From NCBI GenBank assembly GCA_022760335.1, contig JALEGE010000024.1, positions 1 through 64,000 of the forward strand: a stretch of DNA of 64,000 bases, read 5' to 3'. The position numbers were made by a program, and so were the translations under genes. Positions 21,072-31,379 of this stretch are shown one piece after another. This DNA is from Hyphomonadaceae bacterium (GTDB lineage Bacteria > Pseudomonadota > Alphaproteobacteria > Caulobacterales > Hyphomonadaceae). Each line of letters opens with the position of its first letter. Position 1 is the stretch's first letter. Under the pieces are notes generated by a model. That model ran no database searches. It saw only the letters and a program-made list of their open reading frames with translations, and was not told the DNA's origin.

Positions 21072-21568
21072 GTGTTTCGGTCCGCGATGCTGTGCAGCGC
21101 CAGTTGGCGCGTGCTGTGAAAAACTTTCTGGAACGGATCTGGCGTTGAGAGCAGCCAGTCGCTCGACACTCGAAAGTCCTTCGGCGGACGTCGATATGAC
21201 CTATGACGACATCGTCATGCACTCCCCTGCCACGAGACAGCAAAAGTTATCAAGTGGGCTCATTTCGCTGATGCGAGAAAATTTTAACTTTCCCATTGGA
21301 CGCACAACTATCGTGCGGAGTCGACTGCAAAATGGGCAATTCATGGTCTTGCCGGACTAGATTGAGCTCTGGAAGAGCGCTCCTAGAAGCAAGGAAAGTC
21401 ATGGATCTGGACAGTCGAAAACCCGTGTGTCCGCCTTTTGGCGCAAAATCCGGTGGCAATTCGAAGCGGCTGATGACCACCAAGATTGGCGGTGGTGCGG
21501 AGAATGTCCTCTATGTGTTCGACATGATCTGCAAATATATGGCGGGTTTTGGCAAGTATTGCATGCGC

Positions 21569-21671
21569 CTAGAGCATCGGGCGTTCTATGTGAAATGCTT
21601 GATGCTCTAGGTTTTTGTGGTCGCACCGGTTTTGCGAAAAACCGGAGTCCACTTTTTCGCCCGTCGCTCTA
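21569..21671. repeat. Dispersed ~100-bp hairpin repeat, copy 1
   Basis: ctagagcatcgggcgttctatgtgaaatgcttgatgctctag (10-bp perfect terminal arms) followed by caccggttttgcgaaaaaccggagtccactttttcgcc...gctcta; second copy at 63208..63312. Confidence 0.85.
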
Positions 21672-21751
21672 AAACGGCCATAGCCCCCACGCGTCGTCAA
21701 AGGGGCTGATCTGAAGTTTCGCCACAAGTTCGCACGGCAGGCGATGTTTCT

Positions 21752-24451
21752 TTACCCACCATATATGGCATAGCCGGCCCAGTGACGGGGATGGTGATAG
21801 CGGGTCTGGCTCTCATCCTGAAGGAGGGTCTCGATTGCGCTGCGCAGAGCCTGCGGCACGGGCAAACCGGTTTCTCCGCCATGCAGAGCCAGCACGGAGG
21901 GTACAAAGCCGGATGTGAACCCGTCCTCAACTTCGAAATGTGTTGCCAGGATGGAGCGGGCCCCCGCCTGAAGAAAACCGAGTGTCAGACCGGAAAACAT
22001 CTCGCCGCGCGGTGCGCCGCTCGGCCCGGCCGTACTGCATCCTGACAGAATCACCAGATCGACATTCATCGGGATGCGCGCGATCTCGCCGGCGGTCAAA
22101 AGCCCATCATATTCCGACTGGCTGTCGGAGGCCGATTGAGTGGGTGTGAAGACTAGCGCCGGCTGGTCGAGGGAAAAATCCTCCGCCGACAGGGCATGCG
22201 TAGCGATCAGCAGGGTTTGCGCTGCCGACCAGTCCCGATTGGTAAAACGCTCTTCGGTGAATGCATCCGCGATCAGGCTCTCGGCACGCGGCCCTTCCAG
22301 AGCTTCCACTTGCTTCAACTCGCGATATGCACCCGGAAGGCCATCCAGGTTCAGGACCTGGGCACGGTCGCCGCTCGGATCGGCATTCCGGAAACGGCTG
22401 GCAAGGCTCGAGGGCGACAAGGTGCGATCAGCATCAACTGCCATCAGGGCACGGCAGTCTTCCCCACTATAACGGCCGAGACATGGCGCGCCGGCCAAGA
22501 CAAGCTTTCCGGCCGCGCTGCGACCTGTTCGTTGCCTGCGTGTCGCGATCAAGGCCTGAGCGGACGGTGTGTAGATCAAGGCCTTGGACTGGCCGAGCCA
22601 GTCCATCTCGGCAAAGTCGGCACCTGGCTCTGGCGCCGAGCGCAAAAGCGCCCCCATTGGCAGGGCAGCATGGGTGCGCGCGGCGTTGATGATCCAGGTT
22701 TGGCTTGGATCAAGCAGTTCGGCCGCGGGGCCAAAAACCCGCTGATAATATGCGTGCGCCTGTTCAGGATCAAAGACAGGGGGCTCGATCGCAACCTCCT
22801 GCAAGTTTATGCCCTTGCCATCACACAAGAGGGGCGCGGCGTCTGTGAGACTGTTGCGGATATTGCTGATGAGGCCGCAAGCCTCTCCATTCGCAAACTC
22901 GGCGACATGAACCCATTTTGCCTCGCGCGTCACCACGACGACATAAAGGTCGGTGTAAAGTGATGTGATCAGAATATAGGCCTCGCCCTCGCTCAGAACA
23001 TTCTGGAGCTCGGCCACAGACGCACCATCGGTCCGCCAAAGCCTGTCGAACAAGGGATCGGCATCTGCAATCCAGTCGCTCAGATCGTCAATTTCCGCTG
23101 CGAGGTCTGCCTTTGCCTCTAGCAGGCGGCTCGGAGCGTCAGCGACCGATCCGGTGCTGCGCCAGATATCCAGCTGCGACTCAAGGCCCCGCCATTGTTG
23201 GCGAAGATCGCGGCGGCGTTTGGCAGCGTCCAGAATCTCAGGCGCACGCCCTGCGGCATCCTGCGAGGCCAAAAACATCGCGTGAGACATGGCGGTCATC
23301 TTGTTGAGCTGTGCCACCTGGAAGATACGTTCAAAGGTCGCGTCCGGCAGGTCGCCCGAGTGGGTCTCGCCATTCAGTACGGCTTCGAGCATGGCCACAC
23401 TGGCAAAGGTCAGGCCGGCATGAGCGTCAGGGACAGGCCCATTCATGTCCAGCATGGCGCGCTCATAATAGGCCATGATCACTTCGATTGCCGTATCTCC
23501 CCAGGCCAATGCCTCTTCATGGCGTCCTGTCCGCTGGGTGTAGTAGGTCATAAATGTTGCAAGTGCGGCGTAATCACGGCCACGATCGAGGCCGAGTTGC
23601 TCCATCAAGGCGAGCCCTTCGCCGAGATGGGCCACAGCCTCTTCCCGCAAATCCATATTCCATTCCACCCGGGAGAGGGCTTCAAGATAGATCGCCGTTC
23701 CGTAGTCATCTCCTTCCAGGCGCTCTTCAGCGACAGCCTTTAGGGCATACTCCCTTGCCAACTGCTCATGGACTTCGGCCCCTTCATCCTCATGAACACG
23801 TTTTTCCACACCGATCTGACGATGGATCCGCGAAAGCCACACAAACAACGCCCCCCGCGTGTCATGGGACACACTTGCCCCTGCGCGCGCAGCAATATCT
23901 TCTGCTCTCTCGATGGGCTCAAGCGGTGCGTATCTATCATCGCCATCGGTCAGCACGACCGCGCGCTGGACCAGCAAGGTCACCGCCAGGTCCGGGTCGG
24001 CCTGTTCAAGATCCTCCCGCAGAGCCAGTGCAGAGACGGTCATCTGGTCGGCTGCAGCGACATCCCCAAGCCAGTAAAGCGTTTCCGCCAGCATTGCCCG
24101 TGACCGAGCCTCGTAAAGGGTGTTGCCACGCTCGGAAAAAGCGGCAAGCGCGCGTTCCTCGACAAGGGCAGCGGCCTGCAGGTCTTCCAACATATGAAAA
24201 AGGTCGCTTGCCTCCTGTGTGATGGCATGGAGTTCCTCGGCGCTGGCTTGCGCGTCGATTGCAGCCGCCTGGCGCTGGCGCAGAAACTCACCCGCAGCAG
24301 CCCAGTCGGAGTCGCGTTTGATCGCCTCTACTTCTTCCTGCCAGGCATAGGCCTCATCGCCTGAAGACGGCTCAGGCGACAGATGGGCGCAGCCGGCCAC
24401 ACCGATGAAAAACGCAATCAGGAGAGCGAAAAGAAGGGGATGTCGTGTCAT
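21752..24451 (-). CDS. TPR + CHAT (caspase-like) domain lipoprotein
   Basis: 899 aa; lipobox GVAGCAHL; helical repeats; C-terminal CHAT catalytic-like His (LLIATHALS) and Cys (VILSGCSTAGP) with GLTLGFLQAGARSILATHFEVED. Confidence 0.88.
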   Translation of the reverse strand: MTRHPLLFALLIAFFIGVAGCAHLSPEPSSGDEAYAWQEEVEAIKRDSDWAAAGEFLRQRQAAAIDAQASAEELHAITQEASDLFHMLEDLQAAALVEERALAAFSERGNTLYEARSRAMLAETLYWLGDVAAADQMTVSALALREDLEQADPDLAVTLLVQRAVVLTDGDDRYAPLEPIERAEDIAARAGASVSHDTRGALFVWLSRIHRQIGVEKRVHEDEGAEVHEQLAREYALKAVAEERLEGDDYGTAIYLEALSRVEWNMDLREEAVAHLGEGLALMEQLGLDRGRDYAALATFMTYYTQRTGRHEEALAWGDTAIEVIMAYYERAMLDMNGPVPDAHAGLTFASVAMLEAVLNGETHSGDLPDATFERIFQVAQLNKMTAMSHAMFLASQDAAGRAPEILDAAKRRRDLRQQWRGLESQLDIWRSTGSVADAPSRLLEAKADLAAEIDDLSDWIADADPLFDRLWRTDGASVAELQNVLSEGEAYILITSLYTDLYVVVVTREAKWVHVAEFANGEACGLISNIRNSLTDAAPLLCDGKGINLQEVAIEPPVFDPEQAHAYYQRVFGPAAELLDPSQTWIINAARTHAALPMGALLRSAPEPGADFAEMDWLGQSKALIYTPSAQALIATRRQRTGRSAAGKLVLAGAPCLGRYSGEDCRALMAVDADRTLSPSSLASRFRNADPSGDRAQVLNLDGLPGAYRELKQVEALEGPRAESLIADAFTEERFTNRDWSAAQTLLIATHALSAEDFSLDQPALVFTPTQSASDSQSEYDGLLTAGEIARIPMNVDLVILSGCSTAGPSGAPRGEMFSGLTLGFLQAGARSILATHFEVEDGFTSGFVPSVLALHGGETGLPVPQALRSAIETLLQDESQTRYHHPRHWAGYAIYGG

Positions 24452-24454
24452 TTT

Positions 24455-25096
24455 TCAGTTCGTTATGAAGAGAATTTCCAGCAGGTCAGGGTTTTCGGTT
24501 TCAATCTGAACAGAGACAGGTCTCGCGCCGTCAGCCTGCCAGCGACAGATCTGCCGGATCTTGTCCGGATCGCTGCACTGGACGCCTAGTGTGTCAGTCT
24601 GAAGGATCGAAAGCGCATAAGAGGCCCCAGGTTCAGACTCGGTATAAATGATGGCAGGCAAGTCCGCCTGGAAGAGGATCTCCTCCGAAAACGGCGCCGT
24701 TCGGGAGACCTGCAAGTGCCTCACGACCGGTCCGTTTACGCGCCCGCGCGTGCGGCGGGCTTCGATCCGGTCCAGATATGCCAGCGCCAGCGTGTCCGTG
24801 CCCGCTGCCTGGCGCGCCATGTCGAGCATTTCCTCGGGCGAGAGCACACCGCCAGGCAGGTCACCTGCAGGTTGCCAACTGCCGAGAGACAAAGCCCGCA
24901 TCTCGGCTGCCAAACCCATCACCACCGGCTCATTGGATTTCTGGCCACGCACAAACAGCCGGTCTGCAGCGGCGAGCTCATCTTCGATTTGGCTGAAACT
25001 GTCTTCCATGAGAGGAGCGGCGCGGTCTGCACCTGAATGCATGCAGGAGGCAAGCAAGACGCAAAGGGCTGTAAGCAGCATTGCGGTCTTGGTCAT
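24455..25096 (-). CDS. Lipoprotein of unknown function, likely co-transcribed with the CHAT protein
   Basis: MTKTAMLLTALCVLLASCMHSG lipobox; 4-bp gap to the CHAT gene. Confidence 0.65.
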   Translation of the reverse strand: MTKTAMLLTALCVLLASCMHSGADRAAPLMEDSFSQIEDELAAADRLFVRGQKSNEPVVMGLAAEMRALSLGSWQPAGDLPGGVLSPEEMLDMARQAAGTDTLALAYLDRIEARRTRGRVNGPVVRHLQVSRTAPFSEEILFQADLPAIIYTESEPGASYALSILQTDTLGVQCSDPDKIRQICRWQADGARPVSVQIETENPDLLEILFITN

Positions 25097-25226
25097 ATTC
25101 TGGCCAGTCCTTGCGCAACGGTGCGTCGCGCACCCATCATATCCTGACCCCTTATTTCAGTGTTCTCTGGGCAGTTGCAAGCTATGCTCATCAATCAAAT
25201 TGTTTCATTTTTGCTGGCACTTGCTG

Positions 25227-25931
25227 ATGACCCCTGCATCCAATATTCACATTCTGCTTCTGGAAGATGAAACGGCTTGGGCAATTCAGGTCCAGGAGGT
25301 GGCGGATGAACTGGGCTGGCAAGTTGAATGGCACCGGGATTTGCCCGACGCGCTGGCGGCGGCACTAGACCGAGTGTTCGATCTTGTCATCATCGACCGC
25401 CAGATCGATGGCCAGGTTGACGGCCTGTCGCTCCTGGAAGCGTTCCGGAAATATGAAGTGACTCCGCTGACCCTGGTCGTCAGCCAACTGGGCGCAACCC
25501 ATGAACGTGTTGCCGGACTGAGCGCCGGGGCCGATGACTATCTGCCCAAACCCTATGACAAGACCGAGCTCAAAGCGCGCCTGGTTGCGCTGGCGCGCCG
25601 CAGCGGTCTGTGGTCGGACTATCCCACAGTCTGCCGTCTCGGCGCATTGGAAGTTCGCCAGCATGCGCGCACCGCCACATGGAAGGGCGAGAGCGTGCGC
25701 ATCCCTGAACAGCTGTTCGATCTGCTCTGGCTGTTTGTCTCCAATCGCAATGCCACGCTTTCCCGGGAGATGATCTGGCGGGAGGTCTGGACAGATTTCC
25801 AAGGCCTGGACCCGCAGGCCAATACGATCGAGGTTGCGATAGGCAGGTTGCGGCGCATCCTTGCCGATGTCACCGGACGCAACATGATCAAGAGCGTACG
25901 CGGACAGGGCTATCGGTGGGCGGATGACTAG
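25227..25931 (+). CDS. OmpR-family response regulator
   Basis: Receiver domain (LLLEDETAW...LVIIDRQIDG) and winged-helix C-terminus (LSREMIWREVWTDFQGLDPQANTIEVAIGRLRRIL...IKSVRGQGYRW). Confidence 0.9.
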   Translation: MTPASNIHILLLEDETAWAIQVQEVADELGWQVEWHRDLPDALAAALDRVFDLVIIDRQIDGQVDGLSLLEAFRKYEVTPLTLVVSQLGATHERVAGLSAGADDYLPKPYDKTELKARLVALARRSGLWSDYPTVCRLGALEVRQHARTATWKGESVRIPEQLFDLLWLFVSNRNATLSREMIWREVWTDFQGLDPQANTIEVAIGRLRRILADVTGRNMIKSVRGQGYRWADD

Positions 25932-27267
25932 GCTGGGCGTCTCGCCGCTTGTTTCCCGGATCGCACTGCTCCTGACCGGGATTTTTGCAGCCGCGCTGAT
26001 CGCAGCGGGAACGGCAAGCTGGTTTTTCATCTCCAAAACCTATGATGCGCAATTGCGCCGGGAGATTGCTGCGGATGCGGCTGAGCTGAAACAGCGTGTG
26101 GAACGGCTCAGAATTGTCGCGGTCATTGATGCCATCGATTATCGCCTGGCCAAGAGCTTTGGGACAGGAAGCGATGTGGTCTACCTCCTGGTCGATGCTC
26201 AAGGCGAGGTGATTACCGGCAATCTCGATGCTTGGCCGGCCGACATGCCGCCAGCCGCCCCGTGGGCCCGTTTCGCACTTTTCCGCCAGGGGGAGTCCGT
26301 TCAGATTCTCGCCCATATGGAAGAGATCGACGGCCATTACTGGCTCCTGACCGGCCGTACCCTGGCCTCGGCGGAACGGTTCCAGCGTGCCGCAGCCTTT
26401 ATCCTTTGCGCCGTGGGCGGCTTGTCGATCCTGGGCTCGGCCCTACTGACCATCCTGTTCAGCCGCGTCCTGGCCGCACGGTTTGAGACCGTGACACAGG
26501 CCTTGGAGGCATTTGGCCGTGGCGATGCCAATGCGCGCAGCAATCTGCAAGGCCATGACGAGATCGCCCGGCTCTCAGCTGGTGTTGACAGATTGTTGGT
26601 GACTGTCGATCGCCAGCTCTATCATCTGCGCAATATTTCCAGGGTGATCGCACATGAATTCCGCTCCCCGCTCTCACGGGTGCGTTCCCAACTGGCGTCT
26701 ATTGATCCAGTTCCTGCCGCTATGGAAGCCGAACTTGCCGAAGCACAGGAGGAGTTGGCCGGCCTGCTCGCCCTGTCCAATCAATTGCTTGAAATCGCCG
26801 AATATGAGTCCAACGCTTCCGTACATTCTGAGGAGGTGAGCCTGCCGGGCATCGTTCAGAGGATTGCAAGCCTACTGGACCCCGTGGCCGAGGAAAGAAG
26901 CATAGAGCTGCGCGTCGATGCGGCTCCGGCAATGGTGCGGGGAGAGCCAGCCTTGCTCGAGCGTTTGCTTGCAAACCTGCTCGAAAACGCCCTTGAAGCG
27001 ACGCCACCAGGCGGGCAAATCACTTGCGCGTGCGGGACTGACGCCAGCAGTGCCTTCTTGCAGGTCCGCGACTCCGGGCCGGGTGTGCAGGCCCAGACGC
27101 TGGACGAATTGATCTCGCAACAAGCCGCACTTCGCATATCCTCTCCGCAACCGGGAAGTCATGGCATTGGGCTGCGCCTTGTGCGCGCCATCGCCTTGCG
27201 TCACGGCGCGAGGGTGACGCTGGGAAATGTATCGGACGGATTCGCTGTTCAGGTGAATTTCCCCTGA
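25924..27267 (+). CDS. Sensor histidine kinase
   Basis: H-box VIAHEFRSPLSRVRSQL, N-box LLANLLENALEATPPGG, G-box GSHGIGLRLVRAIALRHG; overlaps the regulator by 8 bp. Confidence 0.9.
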   Translation: MTRLGVSPLVSRIALLLTGIFAAALIAAGTASWFFISKTYDAQLRREIAADAAELKQRVERLRIVAVIDAIDYRLAKSFGTGSDVVYLLVDAQGEVITGNLDAWPADMPPAAPWARFALFRQGESVQILAHMEEIDGHYWLLTGRTLASAERFQRAAAFILCAVGGLSILGSALLTILFSRVLAARFETVTQALEAFGRGDANARSNLQGHDEIARLSAGVDRLLVTVDRQLYHLRNISRVIAHEFRSPLSRVRSQLASIDPVPAAMEAELAEAQEELAGLLALSNQLLEIAEYESNASVHSEEVSLPGIVQRIASLLDPVAEERSIELRVDAAPAMVRGEPALLERLLANLLENALEATPPGGQITCACGTDASSAFLQVRDSGPGVQAQTLDELISQQAALRISSPQPGSHGIGLRLVRAIALRHGARVTLGNVSDGFAVQVNFP

Positions 27268-27420
27268 TATTTCGGCGCATTAGAGCCCGAACCTGAAAAT
27301 CAATGTCAGGAATCCCAAAACAGTTGAGCACACCTGCCAGCTCATGAATTGTCTATCCGGGCCGGCTGTTTCGGCAGCCATTCGGGGAAGCAAATCCCCA
27401 CGCATTTTTCGGAGGGACCT

Positions 27421-27756
27421 GTGGTGTCTTGTCTGTTCAGGAAAGCTGGAACTTTACTTCTCGCGGCAGGCATGGCGATCAGCCTCAGCGCCTGCGGGGG
27501 CATGTCAAATGAAGCCCAGGCCGTTGCCGACGCCTGCGTGGAAATCGGCCAAGCGCAAAAATCGGTCTGCACATGCTTTGCCCGTGAGGCCAGCAAGGAG
27601 CTTTCAAAAGACGAACTTGCCTCGCTGAGCCAACTGATCGGCGACCCGACAGGGATGAAGTCGGTCGACATAATGTTGGAATCGGCCAGCGATGAAGGTG
27701 CAAGCCTGTTGCGCTTGGGCAATATCAGCGAGCGCGCCATGGGAGCCTGCTCATGA
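27421..27756 (+). CDS. Small lipoprotein
   Basis: LLLAAGMAISLSACGGMSNEAQAVADACVEIGQAQKSVCTCFAREAS; lipobox; start uncertain (GTG). Confidence 0.6.
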   Translation: MVSCLFRKAGTLLLAAGMAISLSACGGMSNEAQAVADACVEIGQAQKSVCTCFAREASKELSKDELASLSQLIGDPTGMKSVDIMLESASDEGASLLRLGNISERAMGACS

Positions 27757-29864
27757 GCCCCCGCCGCGTCTTGCTCGCCAGCTCTGCGATAGTCGTGTCG
27801 TTTGCCGTGGCGGCCTGCGGCGGCGATCCTGAGGAAAAGAGTGCTGCAGAGCTTGAAAAGGCATATGAAACCTGGACAGACGCCAAGGCCGACTCGCGCC
27901 TGACCCGCCGATTGAACGGCTATGAACAAGCCATCGAAACCGCAGAAAACGTCCTGGAGCGCTACCCGGAAACCGAGGCTGGCGAGCGGCTTGCCCGCTA
28001 CGGCGCGTGGAGCGGTGTGGATATGGAGGCCTGGCGCACGGCCCATGACGATCTGGCAGACAAACTGCCCTGCATCGAGAAGCCGGACGCGGCATGCCTG
28101 GCCGACTATGCGATCAGCCCGGCGGGTGAAGGCAGCACGCCGCGCAGCCGGAATGGCGAGATACAACCGGCCGTCAATGCCGCCTGCACAGGCGATGCAC
28201 AGGGGGCCCGCGCCGCGCTCTCGAAATTCCAGGCAAACGGACAAGCCTATCGTACAAACCTGATCCAGACGGCCATGATGGCCGCCGATTGCGGTGAGGA
28301 TGGCGTTGTCGCCGATCTGGTCGCCACAGCCGTCGATAGCGACAATGCCACCGGCCAGATGCGCGTGCAGAACCTTGCCCAGATCCTGGCAACTCCCCGT
28401 CTACGCCCTGGCTGGGCACATACAGCCGATGCCATGCTCACGCATATTGAAGCGAGCAATTTACCCGAGCAGATTGCGGCCAATGGACTGTTCGCCGCCA
28501 TGCCCGCCTATGCCGGTGCGGGACAGCCTGACAAGGCGCTGGCTATACATCGCCAGGTGGCTGGCGAAATGGGCTATCGGGTGAATGTCAATGACACGGT
28601 TGTCGAGTTGCTGGCCAATGGAGGCGCAGAGATCGCACTGGCCGAGCCGTTCCGGCAAACAACACTTGGCAACCATAATACCGACATGTTCGCGCGCGCC
28701 TTGCTGCAAGTCATGGCCGATGCGGGTCTGACCGGTGTCACAGACCATGAGCGCGCAACAGGGCGGTTCGCATCTCGTCCAGCATACGCTTTGCGCAGCG
28801 ATCCACAGGATGTGCTCGTCCCGATCACGGACCCAGTCAGGCGCGCGGCACTCAAGGCCAGGCTGGAGGATTTCCAGCTTGCCATCACCGCAGCCATCCA
28901 GGCCGGTGAAGGCAACCCGATTAACAGCATCACTTTCCAGGAAGCGCAGTATCTGATCGCCTTGATCTATCTACGCCTGGGAGAGCCTGAAACGGCGGCA
29001 AGCCTTGTTGAAGCGGCAGCAGATATCCCGTCATCTCGCCGCAATGGTCAGAATTACACCCCGCCCTATGATGTCACCTACTGGCTGGCGACGGGTGATC
29101 TCGATGCAGCACTTGAAGCCACTCGGCGGAATATCGGCATGGTGAATGAACGGGTTGCCCAGGAATTCGGCCAGGCCGGGCGCGCCAGTGAGGCACAGGC
29201 CGTTATCGGTCACCTCCTCAATGCCAGCATGCAAACGGGCAATCAGCCGTCGCTCAGTCTCTCTTTTGCAGAAGGGCTGATCGAAGCTGGCCAGCCTGGC
29301 GACGCCATGCCCATGATCGTCTCGCTCCGCGGCGAGTACCGGAACTCCGCACACTCAGACCGCGTTTTTCTCGCCCTTGTCAGCGCGCTTGCCGCGCAAG
29401 GGGATATCTCCTCGCTGGAGGCGCTGGACGTCCCCAGCACAACAGGCGCTCGTTCTGAAGACCAGATCGCCTTCCTGGCCGCCAAGGCGGAAGGGCTGAT
29501 CAAGCGCGGCAATGATGCAGAGATCCGCACGGCCCTTGAAGCGCTCTATGCCTATGCCGAAACCGCCGAACCGAGCCAAGGCGATTCCACGCTGCGGATC
29601 CTGCAGTCAACAGGCACATTCGGAGCGAACCGGGCCTTCCTTATGGAGCCGGCGCGGGTCGCCCTGGAAGGCGGATTGATCGATCTCGGGCTCGATTATT
29701 ATGAGCGTGGCGGGCGCTGGAACTCTGCCCCGCTGGTGGCCGCAGCCAAAACCACGACCAGTCAGGCAGACCGCACCAGGCTGCTCACGGCCGCATATGA
29801 CACAAGTGACGATGCGTTTGCCGCCACGGCCTGGGGCATCTTGCAATCTTTGGGGGAGAGCTGA
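27753..29864 (+). CDS. Large TPR-like helical-repeat lipoprotein
   Basis: 703 aa; lipobox AVAACGGDPEEKS; repeated alpha-helical content; overlaps the upstream lipoprotein by 4 bp. Confidence 0.65.
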   Translation: MSPRRVLLASSAIVVSFAVAACGGDPEEKSAAELEKAYETWTDAKADSRLTRRLNGYEQAIETAENVLERYPETEAGERLARYGAWSGVDMEAWRTAHDDLADKLPCIEKPDAACLADYAISPAGEGSTPRSRNGEIQPAVNAACTGDAQGARAALSKFQANGQAYRTNLIQTAMMAADCGEDGVVADLVATAVDSDNATGQMRVQNLAQILATPRLRPGWAHTADAMLTHIEASNLPEQIAANGLFAAMPAYAGAGQPDKALAIHRQVAGEMGYRVNVNDTVVELLANGGAEIALAEPFRQTTLGNHNTDMFARALLQVMADAGLTGVTDHERATGRFASRPAYALRSDPQDVLVPITDPVRRAALKARLEDFQLAITAAIQAGEGNPINSITFQEAQYLIALIYLRLGEPETAASLVEAAADIPSSRRNGQNYTPPYDVTYWLATGDLDAALEATRRNIGMVNERVAQEFGQAGRASEAQAVIGHLLNASMQTGNQPSLSLSFAEGLIEAGQPGDAMPMIVSLRGEYRNSAHSDRVFLALVSALAAQGDISSLEALDVPSTTGARSEDQIAFLAAKAEGLIKRGNDAEIRTALEALYAYAETAEPSQGDSTLRILQSTGTFGANRAFLMEPARVALEGGLIDLGLDYYERGGRWNSAPLVAAAKTTTSQADRTRLLTAAYDTSDDAFAATAWGILQSLGES

Positions 29865-29893
29865 CGGCCAGAAGCCGTCGCGCACGCGGAGGA

Positions 29894-30646
29894 ATGAATA
29901 TGAACACCACACTGAAATCGCTTTTGCTGGCAGGCCTGATGGGACTAGGCCAACCCGCGCTGGCGCAAACCGGAGATAGCCCGCCCGCCTATGATGTGCG
30001 CGGGGTCGTCATGGGCATGACGCCGGATGTTGCCGATGCGCATTTCCGGGAGCTCGGCTGGGAAATTATCGATGAAAAGGCCTTCATCATACAGGATACA
30101 GGCGAGGAATTCGTCGCCTCGCGCACCTATGCGGTAACCGATCGATCGGAGAACCAGGACCAGGTGGAGCTGGATTTTTCCCGCCCCCCCGTCTCACCGC
30201 ATGTGATCCGCCTGTTTCGCACCTATAAGCCCTATCCCGCAGACTTCATGATCCAGCCAAAACTCTTGCCCCTTGACCAAATGGAAAGCTCCGTTCTCGG
30301 CAAGTATGGCACGGCACAATACAGGGAAACTCGTACGGCCGGTGAGATCTACAGGTGGAGCAGCGACCCGGACGCGACGCGCTGTGCGGCATATACAAAT
30401 GGGCATTTCCGTATCGTACCAAACAGCGGCCGCGCTCCAGTACCAGACTGTCATGGCGAGCACCTGAGTGTAACCTTGCAGTTTCAGAGGCAGAATATCG
30501 GCCCGACACTGAGCAAGGCAACATTTGAGCTGGTCGAGGTCGATGAGTTCCGTGTCGATTACATGCGCTTCCAGTCCTATCTCGCCGATATCCAGACCCA
30601 GAAGGAACGCGAGCAAACCCAAGGCGCCGAAGCTCCGCCGCTTTAA
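29894..30646 (+). CDS. Secreted protein of unknown function
   Basis: Signal peptide LKSLLLAGLMGLGQPALAQTG; same orientation and short spacing after the TPR lipoprotein. Confidence 0.55.
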   Translation: MNMNTTLKSLLLAGLMGLGQPALAQTGDSPPAYDVRGVVMGMTPDVADAHFRELGWEIIDEKAFIIQDTGEEFVASRTYAVTDRSENQDQVELDFSRPPVSPHVIRLFRTYKPYPADFMIQPKLLPLDQMESSVLGKYGTAQYRETRTAGEIYRWSSDPDATRCAAYTNGHFRIVPNSGRAPVPDCHGEHLSVTLQFQRQNIGPTLSKATFELVEVDEFRVDYMRFQSYLADIQTQKEREQTQGAEAPPL

Positions 30647-30688
30647 CAGCCTTTACGCTCTGAAACGGTATTCTCGCAGGAGATCCAG

Positions 30689-31180
30689 ATGAAAAATCAC
30701 GTTGTTGACGGCACAATCGAAGTGCTTGGGGATTATCTCGCCACTGGACGTCAGGACAAGTCCGTCGAGATGAAGAAATACGCATACATCCAGTTCCGGG
30801 AAACTGGCGGCGATGAAGTGCTGGTGAAGAATGTAACCGTGCCGGTGGATGTCGACCGTATTCTGGAGCCCGGCGCAACTGGCTTGTTCCTGATTTCGAA
30901 ATCCACTTTTCCGCCCTCGCGATCCCTGCTCGCGGCCAAAGTGGGAGATCGCGAAGCCGTGAACGAATATGTTCTGGGTGGTGCCGGCAGCTATGTTGGT
31001 GCTTATCTGCAGTTTTTGGTGCTGCTCATTCCTTGCATCTTATTGAGTTTCATCATGATCGGGATACCCATGGCCATGATCGTAATCTGGATGATGATCC
31101 GCTATCCGGCCTGGATGGCCAATCTGCGTAACGTAGCCATGAATGCCGGCTTCAATCTGAAACGGGCGAAATCTATTTAA
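30689..31180 (+). CDS. Small membrane protein of unknown function
   Basis: 163 aa with a TM stretch YLQFLVLLIPCILLSFIMIGIPMAMIVIW; same gene string. Confidence 0.5.
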   Translation: MKNHVVDGTIEVLGDYLATGRQDKSVEMKKYAYIQFRETGGDEVLVKNVTVPVDVDRILEPGATGLFLISKSTFPPSRSLLAAKVGDREAVNEYVLGGAGSYVGAYLQFLVLLIPCILLSFIMIGIPMAMIVIWMMIRYPAWMANLRNVAMNAGFNLKRAKSI

Positions 31181-31379
31181 TCGTACGTTCTCGTCGTCTG
31201 AAGCATTGGTGCGAGGTCTTGCAAGGCTTGTCGAGATAGCGCCCTGTTATCTGAGCGACCGGGGTTCCCGATCCACCTCTCCGCGCGTACCAAGAACGGA
31301 GCCTGTCCATCACGTTTCCCGTGGTTCGCCGTGGTTTTCAGAGCTTTCTTCAGCAATTTCAAGGTGGAGACCCGGATAA

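Noticed and set aside
21296-21610. 105-aa plus-strand ORF upstream of the dispersed repeat
   Set aside because: C-terminus is encoded by the repeat itself and no family motif is visible; not called as a gene.
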